Assembly (NCBI GenBank): GCA_020852515.1
Contig: JADZAS010000023.1
Span: forward strand, 1 to 64,000
From: Phycisphaerales bacterium
GTDB lineage: Bacteria > Planctomycetota > Phycisphaerae > Phycisphaerales > UBA5793
Length of the DNA stretch: 64,000 nt
Reading direction: 5' to 3'
Shown here: positions 10,878 to 19,459 of the stretch, piece by piece
How the letters are laid out: each line of letters starts with the position of its first letter
Position numbering within the stretch: the stretch's first letter is position 1
Translations under genes and position numbers: made by a program
The notes under the pieces: model-generated
Seen by the model: only the letters and a program-made list of their open reading frames with translations
The model's database searches: none
What the model was told of the DNA's origin: nothing

Positions 10878-11007
10878 GTGCAATCTCACTTCCCGCCTGA
10901 TCTACCGCCGCGCCGGGCTGTAGATGCACGGCCGCAGCGGAATGCCTCTGCGCGGGTCAGCCCGTCATTGAAGGATACCATCGCGACGGCCTCGCGGGCC
11001 CGTTTCC

Positions 11008-11517
11008 ATGCCAGACGAAATCCGTCTCACCATCCAGGTCGTCGTTTCGCTGCTGATCATCTTCGGCGTGTTGTGGTGGATGTGGCGCATCCCCGGCGAA
11101 GCGATCCGTGGCTCGGTCGCGGCCGCGATGCTGGCGTTCGTCTCGGTGTGGTTTGGGGTGGCCGCGATTGTCGCCGCCGCCTGGCTCTGGTGGACAAGCG
11201 TGCCGCAGTTCTGGGCCATCACGACGGTGCTCATCTGGGCTGCGGCCATCTCGACGGGTTTATTGGCTCTGTGGACCTACCGCCACACGCCGCCCGATCA
11301 GATGCTCGCGGAAGTCCACTTGCAGCGGACGCAGGCTCGCGTGGGCGTGGCGCTGGGGCTCGTGGCGGTGACGATGTGGTACATCTACATGATCACCCGG
11401 TTTTCGGGTCTTCCGACTCAGGAGCCGGGTGAGCCGGCAGCTGGGCTCGGCGCCCATGTCGCACCGCTGCGCACTGCCGAAAACGAGGCGCTGCGTACCT
11501 ACAATCCGCGGTCATGA
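11008..11517 (+). CDS. Four-helix membrane protein upstream of thiS
   Basis: 169 residues with four hydrophobic helices (about 8-26, 35-58, 65-85 and 108-127), a short cytoplasmic loop ([18 protein letters not shown]) and a soluble tail. No recognised family and no catalytic motif. Its stop overlaps the start of thiS (ATGA at 11514-11517), so the two are translationally coupled, but a role in thiamine synthesis or transport is not shown by the sequence. Confidence 0.7.
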   Translation: MPDEIRLTIQVVVSLLIIFGVLWWMWRIPGEAIRGSVAAAMLAFVSVWFGVAAIVAAAWLWWTSVPQFWAITTVLIWAAAISTGLLALWTYRHTPPDQMLAEVHLQRTQARVGVALGLVAVTMWYIYMITRFSGLPTQEPGEPAAGLGAHVAPLRTAENEALRTYNPRS

Positions 11518-11714
11518 TGATTGTCGTCAATGGCGAAGAGATTGACATCGCCGGCTGCCCGACGCTGGCCGATCTGGTCGAGCACTTTGGCCTGGGCGAC
11601 CGGGCGGTGGCCGTCGAACTCAACCGCGAACTGATCCCCCGCGACCGGCACGCCGAAACGCGGCTGCGCAAGGGTGACCGCATCGAACTGGTCACGCTCG
11701 TCGGCGGCGGATGA
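11514..11714 (+). CDS. thiS: Sulfur carrier protein ThiS
   Basis: 66 residues, the usual size. Beta-grasp fold: it starts [12 protein letters not shown], has the conserved [13 protein letters not shown] segment, and ends with the Gly-Gly that is adenylated and thiocarboxylated (TLVGGG). It donates sulfur to ThiG for the thiazole of thiamine. The ATGA overlap with the preceding gene suggests translational coupling. thiG follows after 40 bases. Confidence 0.92.
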   Translation: MMIVVNGEEIDIAGCPTLADLVEHFGLGDRAVAVELNRELIPRDRHAETRLRKGDRIELVTLVGGG

Positions 11715-11754
11715 CCAGGTTGCGAGGCGCCGCCCCGCCCACCGGAAAGAAACG

Positions 11755-12576
11755 ATGTCCGAATCGCTCATCCTTGGTTCAATTGAGATCGCTTCGCGCC
11801 TGATCGTCGGCACCGGCAAATACGCCAACTACGACCTCATGCAGGCGGCGCTGGACGCCTCGGGCGCGGAGGTCATCACTGTGGCCGTGCGGCGCGAGCG
11901 GCTGCTGGATGACCGCGGGCGCTCGCTGCTCGATTTCATAGACCTCGACCGGTATGCGATCCTGCCCAACACGGCCGGGTGCTTCGACGCGGCCGATGCC
12001 GTCCGCGTCGCCCGCCTCGGCCGCGAACTGCTCAGCCAGATGAACAACCCCGGCCGGGATTGGGTCAAGCTCGAAGTGCTCGGCGACAAACAAACGCTTC
12101 TGCCCGACCCGATGGGCACGCTCGAAGCCTGCCGCGAACTCGTCAAGGACGGCTTCAAGGTGCTCTGCTACACGTCGGATGATCCGATCGCTGCGGTGCG
12201 CCTCAAGGCTGCAGGAGCCACGAGCGTGATGCCGGCGGGCTCTCCGATCGGCTCGGGGCGCGGCATTGCCAATCCCGCCGCGATCCGCATCATCCTCGAG
12301 CGACTCAAAGACGGCGACCCGGCTTACCCCGTCATCGTCGATGCCGGCGTCGGCACCGCCAGCGACGTGACGCTGGCGATGGAACTCGGCTCAGATGGCG
12401 TGCTGCTCAACACCGGCATCGCCCACGCGCGCGATCCGGTCACCATGGCGTCAGCGATGAAGCACGCCTGCCTCGCCGGCCGCGCCGCCTACCTCGCCGG
12501 CCGCATTCCCAAGAGGCTCTACGCGACCGCGAGCAGCCCGTGGGAGGGCGTCATTTCGTACATCCCGGGCGAATAA
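11755..12576 (+). CDS. thiG: Thiazole synthase ThiG
   Basis: 273 residues from ATG 11755, preceded by GGAAAG. Class I TIM barrel that makes thiazole phosphate from deoxyxylulose phosphate, dehydroglycine and ThiS-thiocarboxylate. Visible markers are [10 protein letters not shown] at the N-terminus, the Schiff-base Lys region WVKLEVLGD, the phosphate-binding [13 protein letters not shown], and [11 protein letters not shown]. The frame is open further upstream but those codons overlap the thiS end. thiH/thiO, thiF and thiE are not in the window. Confidence 0.95.
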   Translation: MSESLILGSIEIASRLIVGTGKYANYDLMQAALDASGAEVITVAVRRERLLDDRGRSLLDFIDLDRYAILPNTAGCFDAADAVRVARLGRELLSQMNNPGRDWVKLEVLGDKQTLLPDPMGTLEACRELVKDGFKVLCYTSDDPIAAVRLKAAGATSVMPAGSPIGSGRGIANPAAIRIILERLKDGDPAYPVIVDAGVGTASDVTLAMELGSDGVLLNTGIAHARDPVTMASAMKHACLAGRAAYLAGRIPKRLYATASSPWEGVISYIPGE

Positions 12577-12622
12577 CTCCGGACTTTCATATCCGGTTCA
12601 CCGGCGGGAATTGTGGCCGCTG

Positions 12623-12656
12623 GCCGGGATATCCCGGCTTCTGCTGGCCGTTTTTT
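12623..12656 (+). terminator. Possible terminator after thiG
   Basis: A 16-base palindrome GCCGGGATATCCCGGC (12623-12638) followed, 12 bases on, by six T. The gap between stem and T run is longer than in a standard terminator. Confidence 0.35.
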
Positions 12657-12690
12657 GACACTGGGGCCAGCGCAGAGGCCCAATGAGCAC

Positions 12691-12707
12691 TGGCACAACC
12701 GTTGCAT
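12691..12707 (+). promoter_or_regulatory. Sigma-54-type (-24/-12) promoter of LEPR surface protein gene
   Basis: TGGCACAACCGTTGCAT matches the RpoN consensus TGGCAC-N5-TTGCW exactly, with GG and GC at the required spacing. The predicted start site is near 12718, leaving a leader of about 44 bases to ATG 12762, which has GAAGGA upstream. Control by RpoN and an enhancer-binding protein is inferred. Confidence 0.8.
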
Positions 12708-12761
12708 AGTGCCTTCGCAAGCGACCACTTTGAACAACCCAAGGTCGCGCGAAGGAACGCC

Positions 12762-15392
12762 ATGAGCACCCCCACCCCCCGCCGAGCCAGCCGGTACTGC
12801 CGAACCACTTCCCCCGCCGACGCCCGACCGGTCTTCAACCCGCTCGAGCCCCGGCGGCTTCTCACGGTGATCGTTCCGCACCTGATTTTCGATCCGACCG
12901 GGGCGGCGCCGGCTCACGTGGGTTCGCTCAGCGCGCAGGGCCAGACGGCCGAGTTTTTGTTCACCGCAGGCAACTCCGGTTCTGCCGAGTTCGATCACGG
13001 CGGCTCGGGCTCGGATGCCGACCTGACGATGCGCCTCTATCGAGGCAATGAGCTCCTCGCCACTGAAGACGACGGCGATGGGAGCACCGGCCTGGCGGCA
13101 AGCGTCTCCGAGGGAGCCGAGTACCGCCTCGTCATCACGTCAAACGTCGCGTCGCCCGTCGGCTACAGCGCCTCACTCCATCTGCCGACGCCGCAGATCA
13201 TCGACGCCAGCCCCAACAGCGGCGGCGACTTCGAAAGCGGCCTGCTGCGCTTCGACACCGCGACCCAATCCTGGTACTTCGCGTACACCGCGCCTTCCAG
13301 CGGCCTCATCGAGGTCGAGGCCGAGAGCGACGACGTCCGCCGCAACGGCGAGGACTTTGACACGGACCTCTTCGTCTTCGACGCCTCCGGCAACGAGATC
13401 CATCGCGATGTGAACCCGCAAGACGAGGGGCGATGGAACGCGTCGGTCGTCGGCGGCCAGACTTACACGTTCCTCGTCCGCCAGGACATCTCCGGCTTTG
13501 ACGTCGGCACCTTTACGTTCAAACTCGAAGGACCTGAAGGCAACGGAGGAGGCGGAGGCGGAGGAGGCGGTGGAGGCGGTGGAGGTGGCGGCAACAACGG
13601 CAACAACCTCCCGCCGAGCCTCTCGGCGACACCCGGCATCGTCCGGCACGGCGACACGCTCACACTGCTCATCGAAAACGACGGGCACGGCGGCGGTCGG
13701 CACAGCGGCAACGAGTTCGAAGTCCGCCGCGCCTGGTTCTACCGAGATACCAACCACAGCGGATCACTCGACAGCGATGATGCCCTGCTTGGCACAGACT
13801 TCAACGACGACTTCGGGTTCCGCTGGGTCGGCGGTGTCAGTCACACATGGGGAACCGGAGACCAGGGCTTCTTTGCTGTCATCGAAGATGAGAACTTCTC
13901 CACGCGGACCCTGTCCGCCACGGTGACCATCGACAACAGCGCGGCCGCGAACCAGATCTCCATCTATGAAGAGGACGGCGACGAGATCACCCTGAGCCTC
14001 AAGGGCTCCAGCGGCACCATCAGGTATGAGACCGACGATCACGGCGGCATCGCCCGGATCATTCTCGACGGCGAGGACTTCTCCAGTGGTAAGCTGTCAT
14101 CGCGCCTGCGGCGCGGCAGCAACAGCGATGGCCGCCTCTCCGTCGGCGAACTGGTCGGGGAAGACGGCCTTCCCATCGAATCGCTCAGGCTGCGCACCAT
14201 CGATCTGCGCAACGTCGATTTCACCGGGCAGGGCCTGATGATCAACGGGGCCGACACGGTCATGCTCGGCAGCCTCAGTGGCGACGCCTCGATCAGCGGT
14301 TCCGTCCGCCGTCTGACGCTCGGAAGCGTCGATACTGACGGCTCATTCGACCTCGGCGACGTTACGTCGATCACCGCAGATTCGCTCAACGTCCGTGGAG
14401 GCCTGCGTATCAGGTCGGTAGGTTCGATCAATATCAAGGGTGACGGTCACTTCAGCTTCGATGCCGGTGACGACAACTCCCCCACCACCATCAACCGCAT
14501 CCGCGTGCGCGGTGACGCCTCGGGTCAATGGACCTTCCGCGGCGAGACCGAAGTTCGCAACGTCATCATCGACGGCCGTGGAGAACTCGAACTCAACGAT
14601 GATCGCACCGGCCGCTCGTCGGTGCGCAAGATCACCGTGCGAGGTGACGATGATTTCTCCAGCATGCACATCGAGATGGAGCACCTCCAGCGCCTCGACA
14701 TCCACGGCGGGCTGCGACTGATCGATGACAGCGACATCCGCGGCCTGCTGAACATGCGAATCCGCGGGTCGTTCGAATCCGGATCGCTCAACCTGGTCGG
14801 CGAGGACAACGTCAAGATCCGCGTTGACGGCGACGTCGCGGCCGGCGCCATTCTCAACGTCGACGGCGGCTCCCTGGATGTCCGCGGCGACGTGCACGGA
14901 ACCGTCAACATCGACAGCGCCCGCAAGGCCGACGTACGCGGCGATCTGGCCGGCGGAACGCTCAACTTCACCAACTCCGAGTCCACCCGGCTCCACGTCC
15001 GCGGCGACGCCCGCGAAGGGGCGACCATCTCTGCCGAGTCCTCCATGAGGGAAATCATGGTCGGCTCGCTCCTCGACTCCGCCATCTACATGGGTCTTCG
15101 CAACTGGGGCGGCGGCCTGCCGGGATCATTCGCACAGTTCGATGCGCCTGAGAGCGTGCTGGAGCGCCTGACCGTCAAGGGAATCACCAGTGGCTCGACT
15201 ATCGCCGCGCCGCGTATCGAGCGGCTTGATCTGGGCCGCGTGTCCGACGCAGGTTTGACGCAGATCGGGGCTGGCTCAGTCGAAGAGGCTCGATTCAGCG
15301 CCGCAGATGGACTGCGCTACTTCCTCCGGGACGGCAGCCTGTTCGAAAGCGGGCCGGACCTGCCCTACCTGGATCTGCTGGAATTGATCTGA
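12762..15392 (+). CDS. Secreted LEPR-x-LL surface protein with beta-solenoid repeats
   Basis: 876 residues. The N-terminus carries FNPLEPRRLLT, the LEPR-x-LL motif typical of planctomycete exported proteins, instead of a plain signal peptide. Residues ~35-140 and ~145-255 look like two beta-sandwich domains of the pre-peptidase type (GRWNASVVGGQTYTFLVRQD). A run of 16 glycines (13545-13592) is a linker. After an Asp-rich domain (~280-400), the last ~450 residues are short parallel-beta units with recurring RGD/VRGD and SLDVRGDVHGTVNI-like turns, which suggests a right-handed solenoid. ATG 12762 is chosen over the upstream frame because of GAAGGA and the sigma-54 promoter. Probably an adhesin or envelope protein. 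Confidence 0.85.
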   Translation: MSTPTPRRASRYCRTTSPADARPVFNPLEPRRLLTVIVPHLIFDPTGAAPAHVGSLSAQGQTAEFLFTAGNSGSAEFDHGGSGSDADLTMRLYRGNELLATEDDGDGSTGLAASVSEGAEYRLVITSNVASPVGYSASLHLPTPQIIDASPNSGGDFESGLLRFDTATQSWYFAYTAPSSGLIEVEAESDDVRRNGEDFDTDLFVFDASGNEIHRDVNPQDEGRWNASVVGGQTYTFLVRQDISGFDVGTFTFKLEGPEGNGGGGGGGGGGGGGGGGNNGNNLPPSLSATPGIVRHGDTLTLLIENDGHGGGRHSGNEFEVRRAWFYRDTNHSGSLDSDDALLGTDFNDDFGFRWVGGVSHTWGTGDQGFFAVIEDENFSTRTLSATVTIDNSAAANQISIYEEDGDEITLSLKGSSGTIRYETDDHGGIARIILDGEDFSSGKLSSRLRRGSNSDGRLSVGELVGEDGLPIESLRLRTIDLRNVDFTGQGLMINGADTVMLGSLSGDASISGSVRRLTLGSVDTDGSFDLGDVTSITADSLNVRGGLRIRSVGSINIKGDGHFSFDAGDDNSPTTINRIRVRGDASGQWTFRGETEVRNVIIDGRGELELNDDRTGRSSVRKITVRGDDDFSSMHIEMEHLQRLDIHGGLRLIDDSDIRGLLNMRIRGSFESGSLNLVGEDNVKIRVDGDVAAGAILNVDGGSLDVRGDVHGTVNIDSARKADVRGDLAGGTLNFTNSESTRLHVRGDAREGATISAESSMREIMVGSLLDSAIYMGLRNWGGGLPGSFAQFDAPESVLERLTVKGITSGSTIAAPRIERLDLGRVSDAGLTQIGAGSVEEARFSAADGLRYFLRDGSLFESGPDLPYLDLLELI

Positions 15393-15430
15393 CGCACGTG
15401 ACGCCGCAGGGCAGCGGCCATTGGATGATC

Positions 15431-15436
15431 TAGCAT
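15431..15436 (+). promoter_or_regulatory. -10 box of nitronate monooxygenase-like gene, leaderless arrangement
   Basis: TAGCAT ends six bases before ATG 15443. No Shine-Dalgarno and no clear -35 are visible. Confidence 0.45.
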
Positions 15437-15442
15437 CTTCCG

Positions 15443-16894
15443 ATGGCTGCTGCCAAACTGCCCACGATCATCCAGGGCGGAATGGGGATCGGAGTATCCC
15501 ACTGGCCGCTGGCCCGCGCGGTTTCGCTGCGCGGCCAACTCGGCGTCGTTTCGGGTACAGCGCTCGACGCCGTCTTTGCCCGCCGCCTGCAGAACGGCGA
15601 TGTCGGCGGCCACCTCCGCCGCGCTTTGACCCAGTTTCCGATCCCCGGCGTCGCCGAGCGCGTGCTCGAACGCTACTTCATTGACGGCGGCCGCCGGCCC
15701 GGCGAGCCTTATCGAGCGACGCCGCTGCCGGCGTTGCAGCCGACGGCGCACCAACTCGAACTGCTCATCGCCGCCAACTTCGTCGAGGTCTTCCTCGCCA
15801 AGGAGGGCCACGCAGGCCTTGTCGGAATCAACTACCTCAGGAAGATCGAGCCGCCCACGCTGCCGTCCCTGTTCGGGGCGATGCTGGCGGGCGTCGATGT
15901 CGTGCTCATGGGCGCCGGCATCCCCACGACCATCCCAGGCATTCTTGATCGCCTGGCGCAAGGCCGCAGCGTTGAACTGCCCCTCGAAGTGCAGGAGGGT
16001 GAAAGCGCGCCGATGCACTTCGACCCGCGCGCCTTCTGCGAACTGCGCGGCGGCGCCATGCCACCACTTGAACGACCCGACTTCTACGCCATCGTTTCTT
16101 ACGACTCGCTCGCCACGATGCTCTCGCGCAAAGCCACAGGGCGCATCAACGGGTTTGTTATCGAAGATTTCACCGCGGGCGGCCACAACGCCCGGCCGCG
16201 CGGCCGCATGCAACTCAACGAACGTGGCGAGCCGATCTTCGGTCCGCGCGACGTGGCCGACCTGGCCGTATTTCGTGAACTCGGCGTGCCCTTCTGGCTC
16301 GCGGGCACTCGGGGCCACCCGGATCGCGTGCGCGAAGCGATTGAGGCGGGTGCGCAGGGGGTGCAGGTCGGCACTGCGTTCGCCTTCTGTGCCGAGTCCG
16401 CCATGACGCCGGATGTCAAGCGCCGCGTGTACGAAGCAGTGCTGGCCGACCGTGCTGACGTGTTGACCGACCCGCTCGCATCGCCGGCGGGCCTGCCCTT
16501 CAAGATCGTCCAGCTCGACGACACGCTCTCGGACTCGTGCCTGTACGAGGCCCGCCCGCGCTATTGCGACCTTGGCTATTTCCGACATGCATATCGGCGC
16601 GAGGATGGAAGCATCGGCTGGCGCTGCCCCGCCGAACCGGTGGACGACTACGTCCATCGCGGCGGAAAGGCCGAGGACACCGTCGGCCGCAAGTGTCTGT
16701 GCAACGGCCTGATCGCCGCCATCGGCCTGCCGCAGATTCGCAATGGAGGCGATGAGGAGCCGATGCTGATCACCGCCGGCCAGGGCCTGCGCGACATCGC
16801 CCGATACATCCGACCCGACGGGCAGTGCTACACGGCAGACGAGGTCGTTGACGACCTGCTCGCCGGCGCCATTGCGGCTCGTGCAAGCGCCTGA
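15443..16894 (+). CDS. FMN-binding nitronate monooxygenase / PfaD-like TIM-barrel enzyme
   Basis: 483 residues. The barrel begins IIQGGMGIGVSHWPLARAV, the usual FMN-site start, and has the AGGHNARPRG flavin loop and the phosphate-binding GAQGVQVGTAFAFC. The family oxidises nitronates or, as PfaD, acts as enoyl reductase with polyunsaturated fatty-acid synthases. The C-terminal ~120 residues (with several Cys: DSCLYEARPRYCDLGY, RKCLCNGL) extend beyond simple nitronate monooxygenases (~330) and fit the longer PfaD-like group. No polyketide or fatty-acid synthase genes are next to it, so the substrate is open. Convergent with the prepilin array. Confidence 0.8.
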   Translation: MAAAKLPTIIQGGMGIGVSHWPLARAVSLRGQLGVVSGTALDAVFARRLQNGDVGGHLRRALTQFPIPGVAERVLERYFIDGGRRPGEPYRATPLPALQPTAHQLELLIAANFVEVFLAKEGHAGLVGINYLRKIEPPTLPSLFGAMLAGVDVVLMGAGIPTTIPGILDRLAQGRSVELPLEVQEGESAPMHFDPRAFCELRGGAMPPLERPDFYAIVSYDSLATMLSRKATGRINGFVIEDFTAGGHNARPRGRMQLNERGEPIFGPRDVADLAVFRELGVPFWLAGTRGHPDRVREAIEAGAQGVQVGTAFAFCAESAMTPDVKRRVYEAVLADRADVLTDPLASPAGLPFKIVQLDDTLSDSCLYEARPRYCDLGYFRHAYRREDGSIGWRCPAEPVDDYVHRGGKAEDTVGRKCLCNGLIAAIGLPQIRNGGDEEPMLITAGQGLRDIARYIRPDGQCYTADEVVDDLLAGAIAARASA

Positions 16895-17704
16895 TCAATC
16901 CCAGTATGGCGTGGTTGTCTTCTCATCCGTCGCGCCGAAGAGGCCGAGCCACATGTCGCCGCCTTTTTCGAGGTCATCGACGCGGAAGAGGTTGTCGCCG
17001 TTCACTTCAAAGAGCTTTTCGCTCTCCGCGTTGAAGGTCAGCTTCTGAGAGTGGCCGTCGTTGAACATCACGTTGCCGGTCCAATCCGATGCATCGCCAT
17101 GACGCTTGTTTGTCTGCGAGTCGGCATTGAACGCGCCGTCCTTGGGCCCGCGATCCGCGAGCACGACAAACTTGCCGTTCAGCGAGTCGCACCATTCAGC
17201 TGTTCGCCGCGCGCCGAGAAGTGCGAGCATGGCATAGCTCACATTGGCTCCTGGCTTGGTGATATCGGCGCTGAAGTTCGGATCCCAGAGCCAGTAATCG
17301 TTCCAGTCCTTGTCATCCATCGTGCCATACCGGTAGTCCTTCTTGACGACGACGTTCGGATTCGCCTCGTCGGGACAAACGGTGATCTCTGGCGAGTAGT
17401 AGGTATTGAAAATCATGTACGAGATCACATTGGCCGTGGAGTTACCCGACTGCGAGTTCGCGGCTGCCGTCTTTGCAGAGATCTTGTTGGGGATGGGAAA
17501 CTGGCCGCCAAAGTCGTTCGCGAAAAGCACAAGACCCTTGTGCATTTGGGAGAGGCGCGTTGAGCACAGCCGCGATCGATCACGGACTGGCTGACTCGAG
17601 TAGCTCGGGTATACGAGCACCAGTAGAAGCACACCGCAGGCGATCAGGGTGAGAAGCTCAATCACAGAGAACGCACGGCGACTCGGTGTCAAGGCACGAT
17701 TCAT
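16895..17704 (-). CDS. Prepilin-like protein 4 of tandem array (Ala at cleavage site)
   Basis: 269 residues from ATG 17704 with AAGGAG upstream; the frame is open further but that part is not coding-like. A short basic leader is followed by RRA-FSVIELLTL and a hydrophobic helix: a type IV prepilin/pseudopilin N-terminus, but with Ala instead of Gly before the cleavage point. The globular domain has the NDFGGQFPIP, NTYYSPEITVCPDEANPN and WTGNVMFNDGHSQ segments seen in planctomycete DUF1559-like proteins and ends TTTPYWD. Last gene of a four-gene unit transcribed from 20266 leftwards. Likely an exported filament or secretion-system subunit. Confidence 0.82.
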   Translation of the reverse strand: MNRALTPSRRAFSVIELLTLIACGVLLLVLVYPSYSSQPVRDRSRLCSTRLSQMHKGLVLFANDFGGQFPIPNKISAKTAAANSQSGNSTANVISYMIFNTYYSPEITVCPDEANPNVVVKKDYRYGTMDDKDWNDYWLWDPNFSADITKPGANVSYAMLALLGARRTAEWCDSLNGKFVVLADRGPKDGAFNADSQTNKRHGDASDWTGNVMFNDGHSQKLTFNAESEKLFEVNGDNLFRVDDLEKGGDMWLGLFGATDEKTTTPYWD

Positions 17705-17799
17705 CGCATCACGCTCCTTCCGGGAGAGTTGTGGAATGCATGATTCTACAGGTGGCGCGACGATGCAGGCAATGATCGAATTCCCGGCGGCTGGCTGAA

Positions 17800-18618
17800 T
17801 CAATCCCAATACGGCGTGGTTGTGTTCTCATCCGTCGCGCCGAAGAGGCCGAGCCACATGTCGGCGCCTTTTTCGAGGTCATCGACGCGGAAGAGGTTGT
17901 CGCCGTTTACGTTGAACGCGTTGGGGTCCCTGGACGTAAACGTAAACTTCTGCACGTGGCCGTCGTTGAAGGCGACATTGCCGACCCAATCCTTCGTGTT
18001 GCCGTGGCTCTTCATGGTGACCGATTTGGCGTTCCAGGCGCCGTTCTTTGGCCCGCGATCGCTCACTACGGCAAAGTTCGGGTCGAGCGAGTCGCGCCAC
18101 TGGTTCTTCTTGCGGTCGCCGATCATGGCGAGTGTGGCGTAACTCACGTTCGCGCCGGGCTGCGAAATATCGGCGCTGAAGTTGGGGTCCCAAAGCCAGG
18201 CGTTATTCCAGTTCGGATCGTCCATCGTGCCGTAGCGGTAATCACTCTTGACGACAAGATTCGGACTCGCGTCTTCCGGGCAGGTGATGACTTCAGGCGA
18301 GTAGTAGGTGTTGAATGTCATGTAGGAGAAGAGGCTCGCGGACGAGTTACCGGTCTGCGTGGTGACCGCCGCGGTCTCGGGCGAGATGTCCATGGGGATC
18401 GGATAGGTTCCGCCGAAGTCGTTGGCGAAGAGGATGAGGCCTTTGTGGATCTGCATCGCTCGTGTGGAGCACGTCAAAGTCTTGCCGCGCCCGCCGCGCG
18501 GACGATTGCACGCGCGCAACACGATCCCCATCCCCAGAACAACCGCCAGCACCATGATCACGACGATCGCGTCGAGAAGCGAGAAGCCGCGGCGCATTGA
18601 CCAGTTCCGCGTTCGCAT
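17800..18618 (-). CDS. Prepilin-like protein 3 of tandem array (Asp at position +5)
   Basis: 272 residues from ATG 18618, with AGGAG about 11 bases upstream. The N-terminus reads MRRG-FSLLDAIVV: Gly is present at the cleavage site, but the almost invariant Glu at +5 is Asp. The rest follows its neighbours: NDFGGTYPIPMDISPETAAV, YYSPEVITCPEDASPN, DWVGNVAFNDGHVQKF, and VDDLEKGADMWLGLFGATDE shared with the gene at 16895. An extra Cys-Arg-rich stretch (RACNRPRGGRGK) follows the membrane helix. Spacing to the gene at 16895 is 95 bases, larger than in the rest of the array. Confidence 0.82.
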   Translation of the reverse strand: MRTRNWSMRRGFSLLDAIVVIMVLAVVLGMGIVLRACNRPRGGRGKTLTCSTRAMQIHKGLILFANDFGGTYPIPMDISPETAAVTTQTGNSSASLFSYMTFNTYYSPEVITCPEDASPNLVVKSDYRYGTMDDPNWNNAWLWDPNFSADISQPGANVSYATLAMIGDRKKNQWRDSLDPNFAVVSDRGPKNGAWNAKSVTMKSHGNTKDWVGNVAFNDGHVQKFTFTSRDPNAFNVNGDNLFRVDDLEKGADMWLGLFGATDENTTTPYWD

Positions 18619-18636
18619 CCTGCACACTCCTCATCA

Positions 18637-19446
18637 TCAATCCCAGTACGGCGTGGTCGTCGTTTCATCGGTCGCGCCGAAGAGGCCGAGCCACATGTCG
18701 CCTCCCATGCTCCCGTCGTCGGCAAAAAAGAGGTTGTCGCCGTTGATGGCGAAGCTCGGTGAGTCCTTGGCCCCGAAGACCGATACCTGCACGCTCCCAT
18801 CGTTCATCGCGACGCTCCCTTTCCAGGCATCGCGATTGCCGTGGTTCTGCAAGGTGAGAGATTTCGCATTCCACACCCCATCCTTCGGTCCGCGATCGCC
18901 GGCCACCGCGAAGTTCGGGTCGTTGAGGTACTTCCAGTGGTTCGTCCTGCGGTCACCGATCATTGCGAGCGTCGCGTAGCTGGCATTGGCGCCCCATTGG
19001 GTAATGTCCGCGCTGAGGCTCGGGTCCCACTTCCAGGCAGTGTTCCAGCCCTCGTCGTCCGGCGTTCCGTAACGATAGTTGGTCTTGACGACAAGGTTCG
19101 GGTTTGCATCGCTCGGGCACGTGATCGCGTCAGGCGAGCAATAGGTGTTGAAGATCAGGTAGGAAAAGAGGTTGGCGGACGAGTTGCCAGATTGCTTGCT
19201 CAGCGCAGCCGTCTCGGGCGAGATGCCCATCGGGATGGGGTAGGAGCCGCCGGAATCGTCGCTGTAGAGTGCCACCCCCACGCAGATCTGCCGGACGCGT
19301 GTCATGCAACGTACTTGAGGACTCACGCCACAAGTCGTGCCATTCACTCGCCAGAGTAACCAGAAGAGTGCTGCGCAGACGAGCACCACTACAAGAAGTT
19401 CAATGAGCGTGAAACCGCGGCGGACTGGCCTGTTCGAAGCTCGCAC
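18637..19446 (-). CDS. Prepilin-like protein 2 of tandem array (canonical signal)
   Basis: 269 residues from GTG 19446, chosen because AGGAG stands seven bases upstream and the peptide then runs directly into RRG-FTLIELLVV, a textbook prepilin cleavage site with Glu at +5. The membrane helix is followed by a Cys-containing segment (GTTCGVSPQVRCMTRVRQIC). The C-terminal region has GDNLFFADDGSMGGDMWLGLF, the version shared with the gene at 19460. Its stop codon lies 18 bases upstream of the start at 18618. Confidence 0.85.
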   Translation of the reverse strand: MRASNRPVRRGFTLIELLVVVLVCAALFWLLWRVNGTTCGVSPQVRCMTRVRQICVGVALYSDDSGGSYPIPMGISPETAALSKQSGNSSANLFSYLIFNTYCSPDAITCPSDANPNLVVKTNYRYGTPDDEGWNTAWKWDPSLSADITQWGANASYATLAMIGDRRTNHWKYLNDPNFAVAGDRGPKDGVWNAKSLTLQNHGNRDAWKGSVAMNDGSVQVSVFGAKDSPSFAINGDNLFFADDGSMGGDMWLGLFGATDETTTTPYWD

Positions 19447-19459
19447 GGCACACTCCTCA

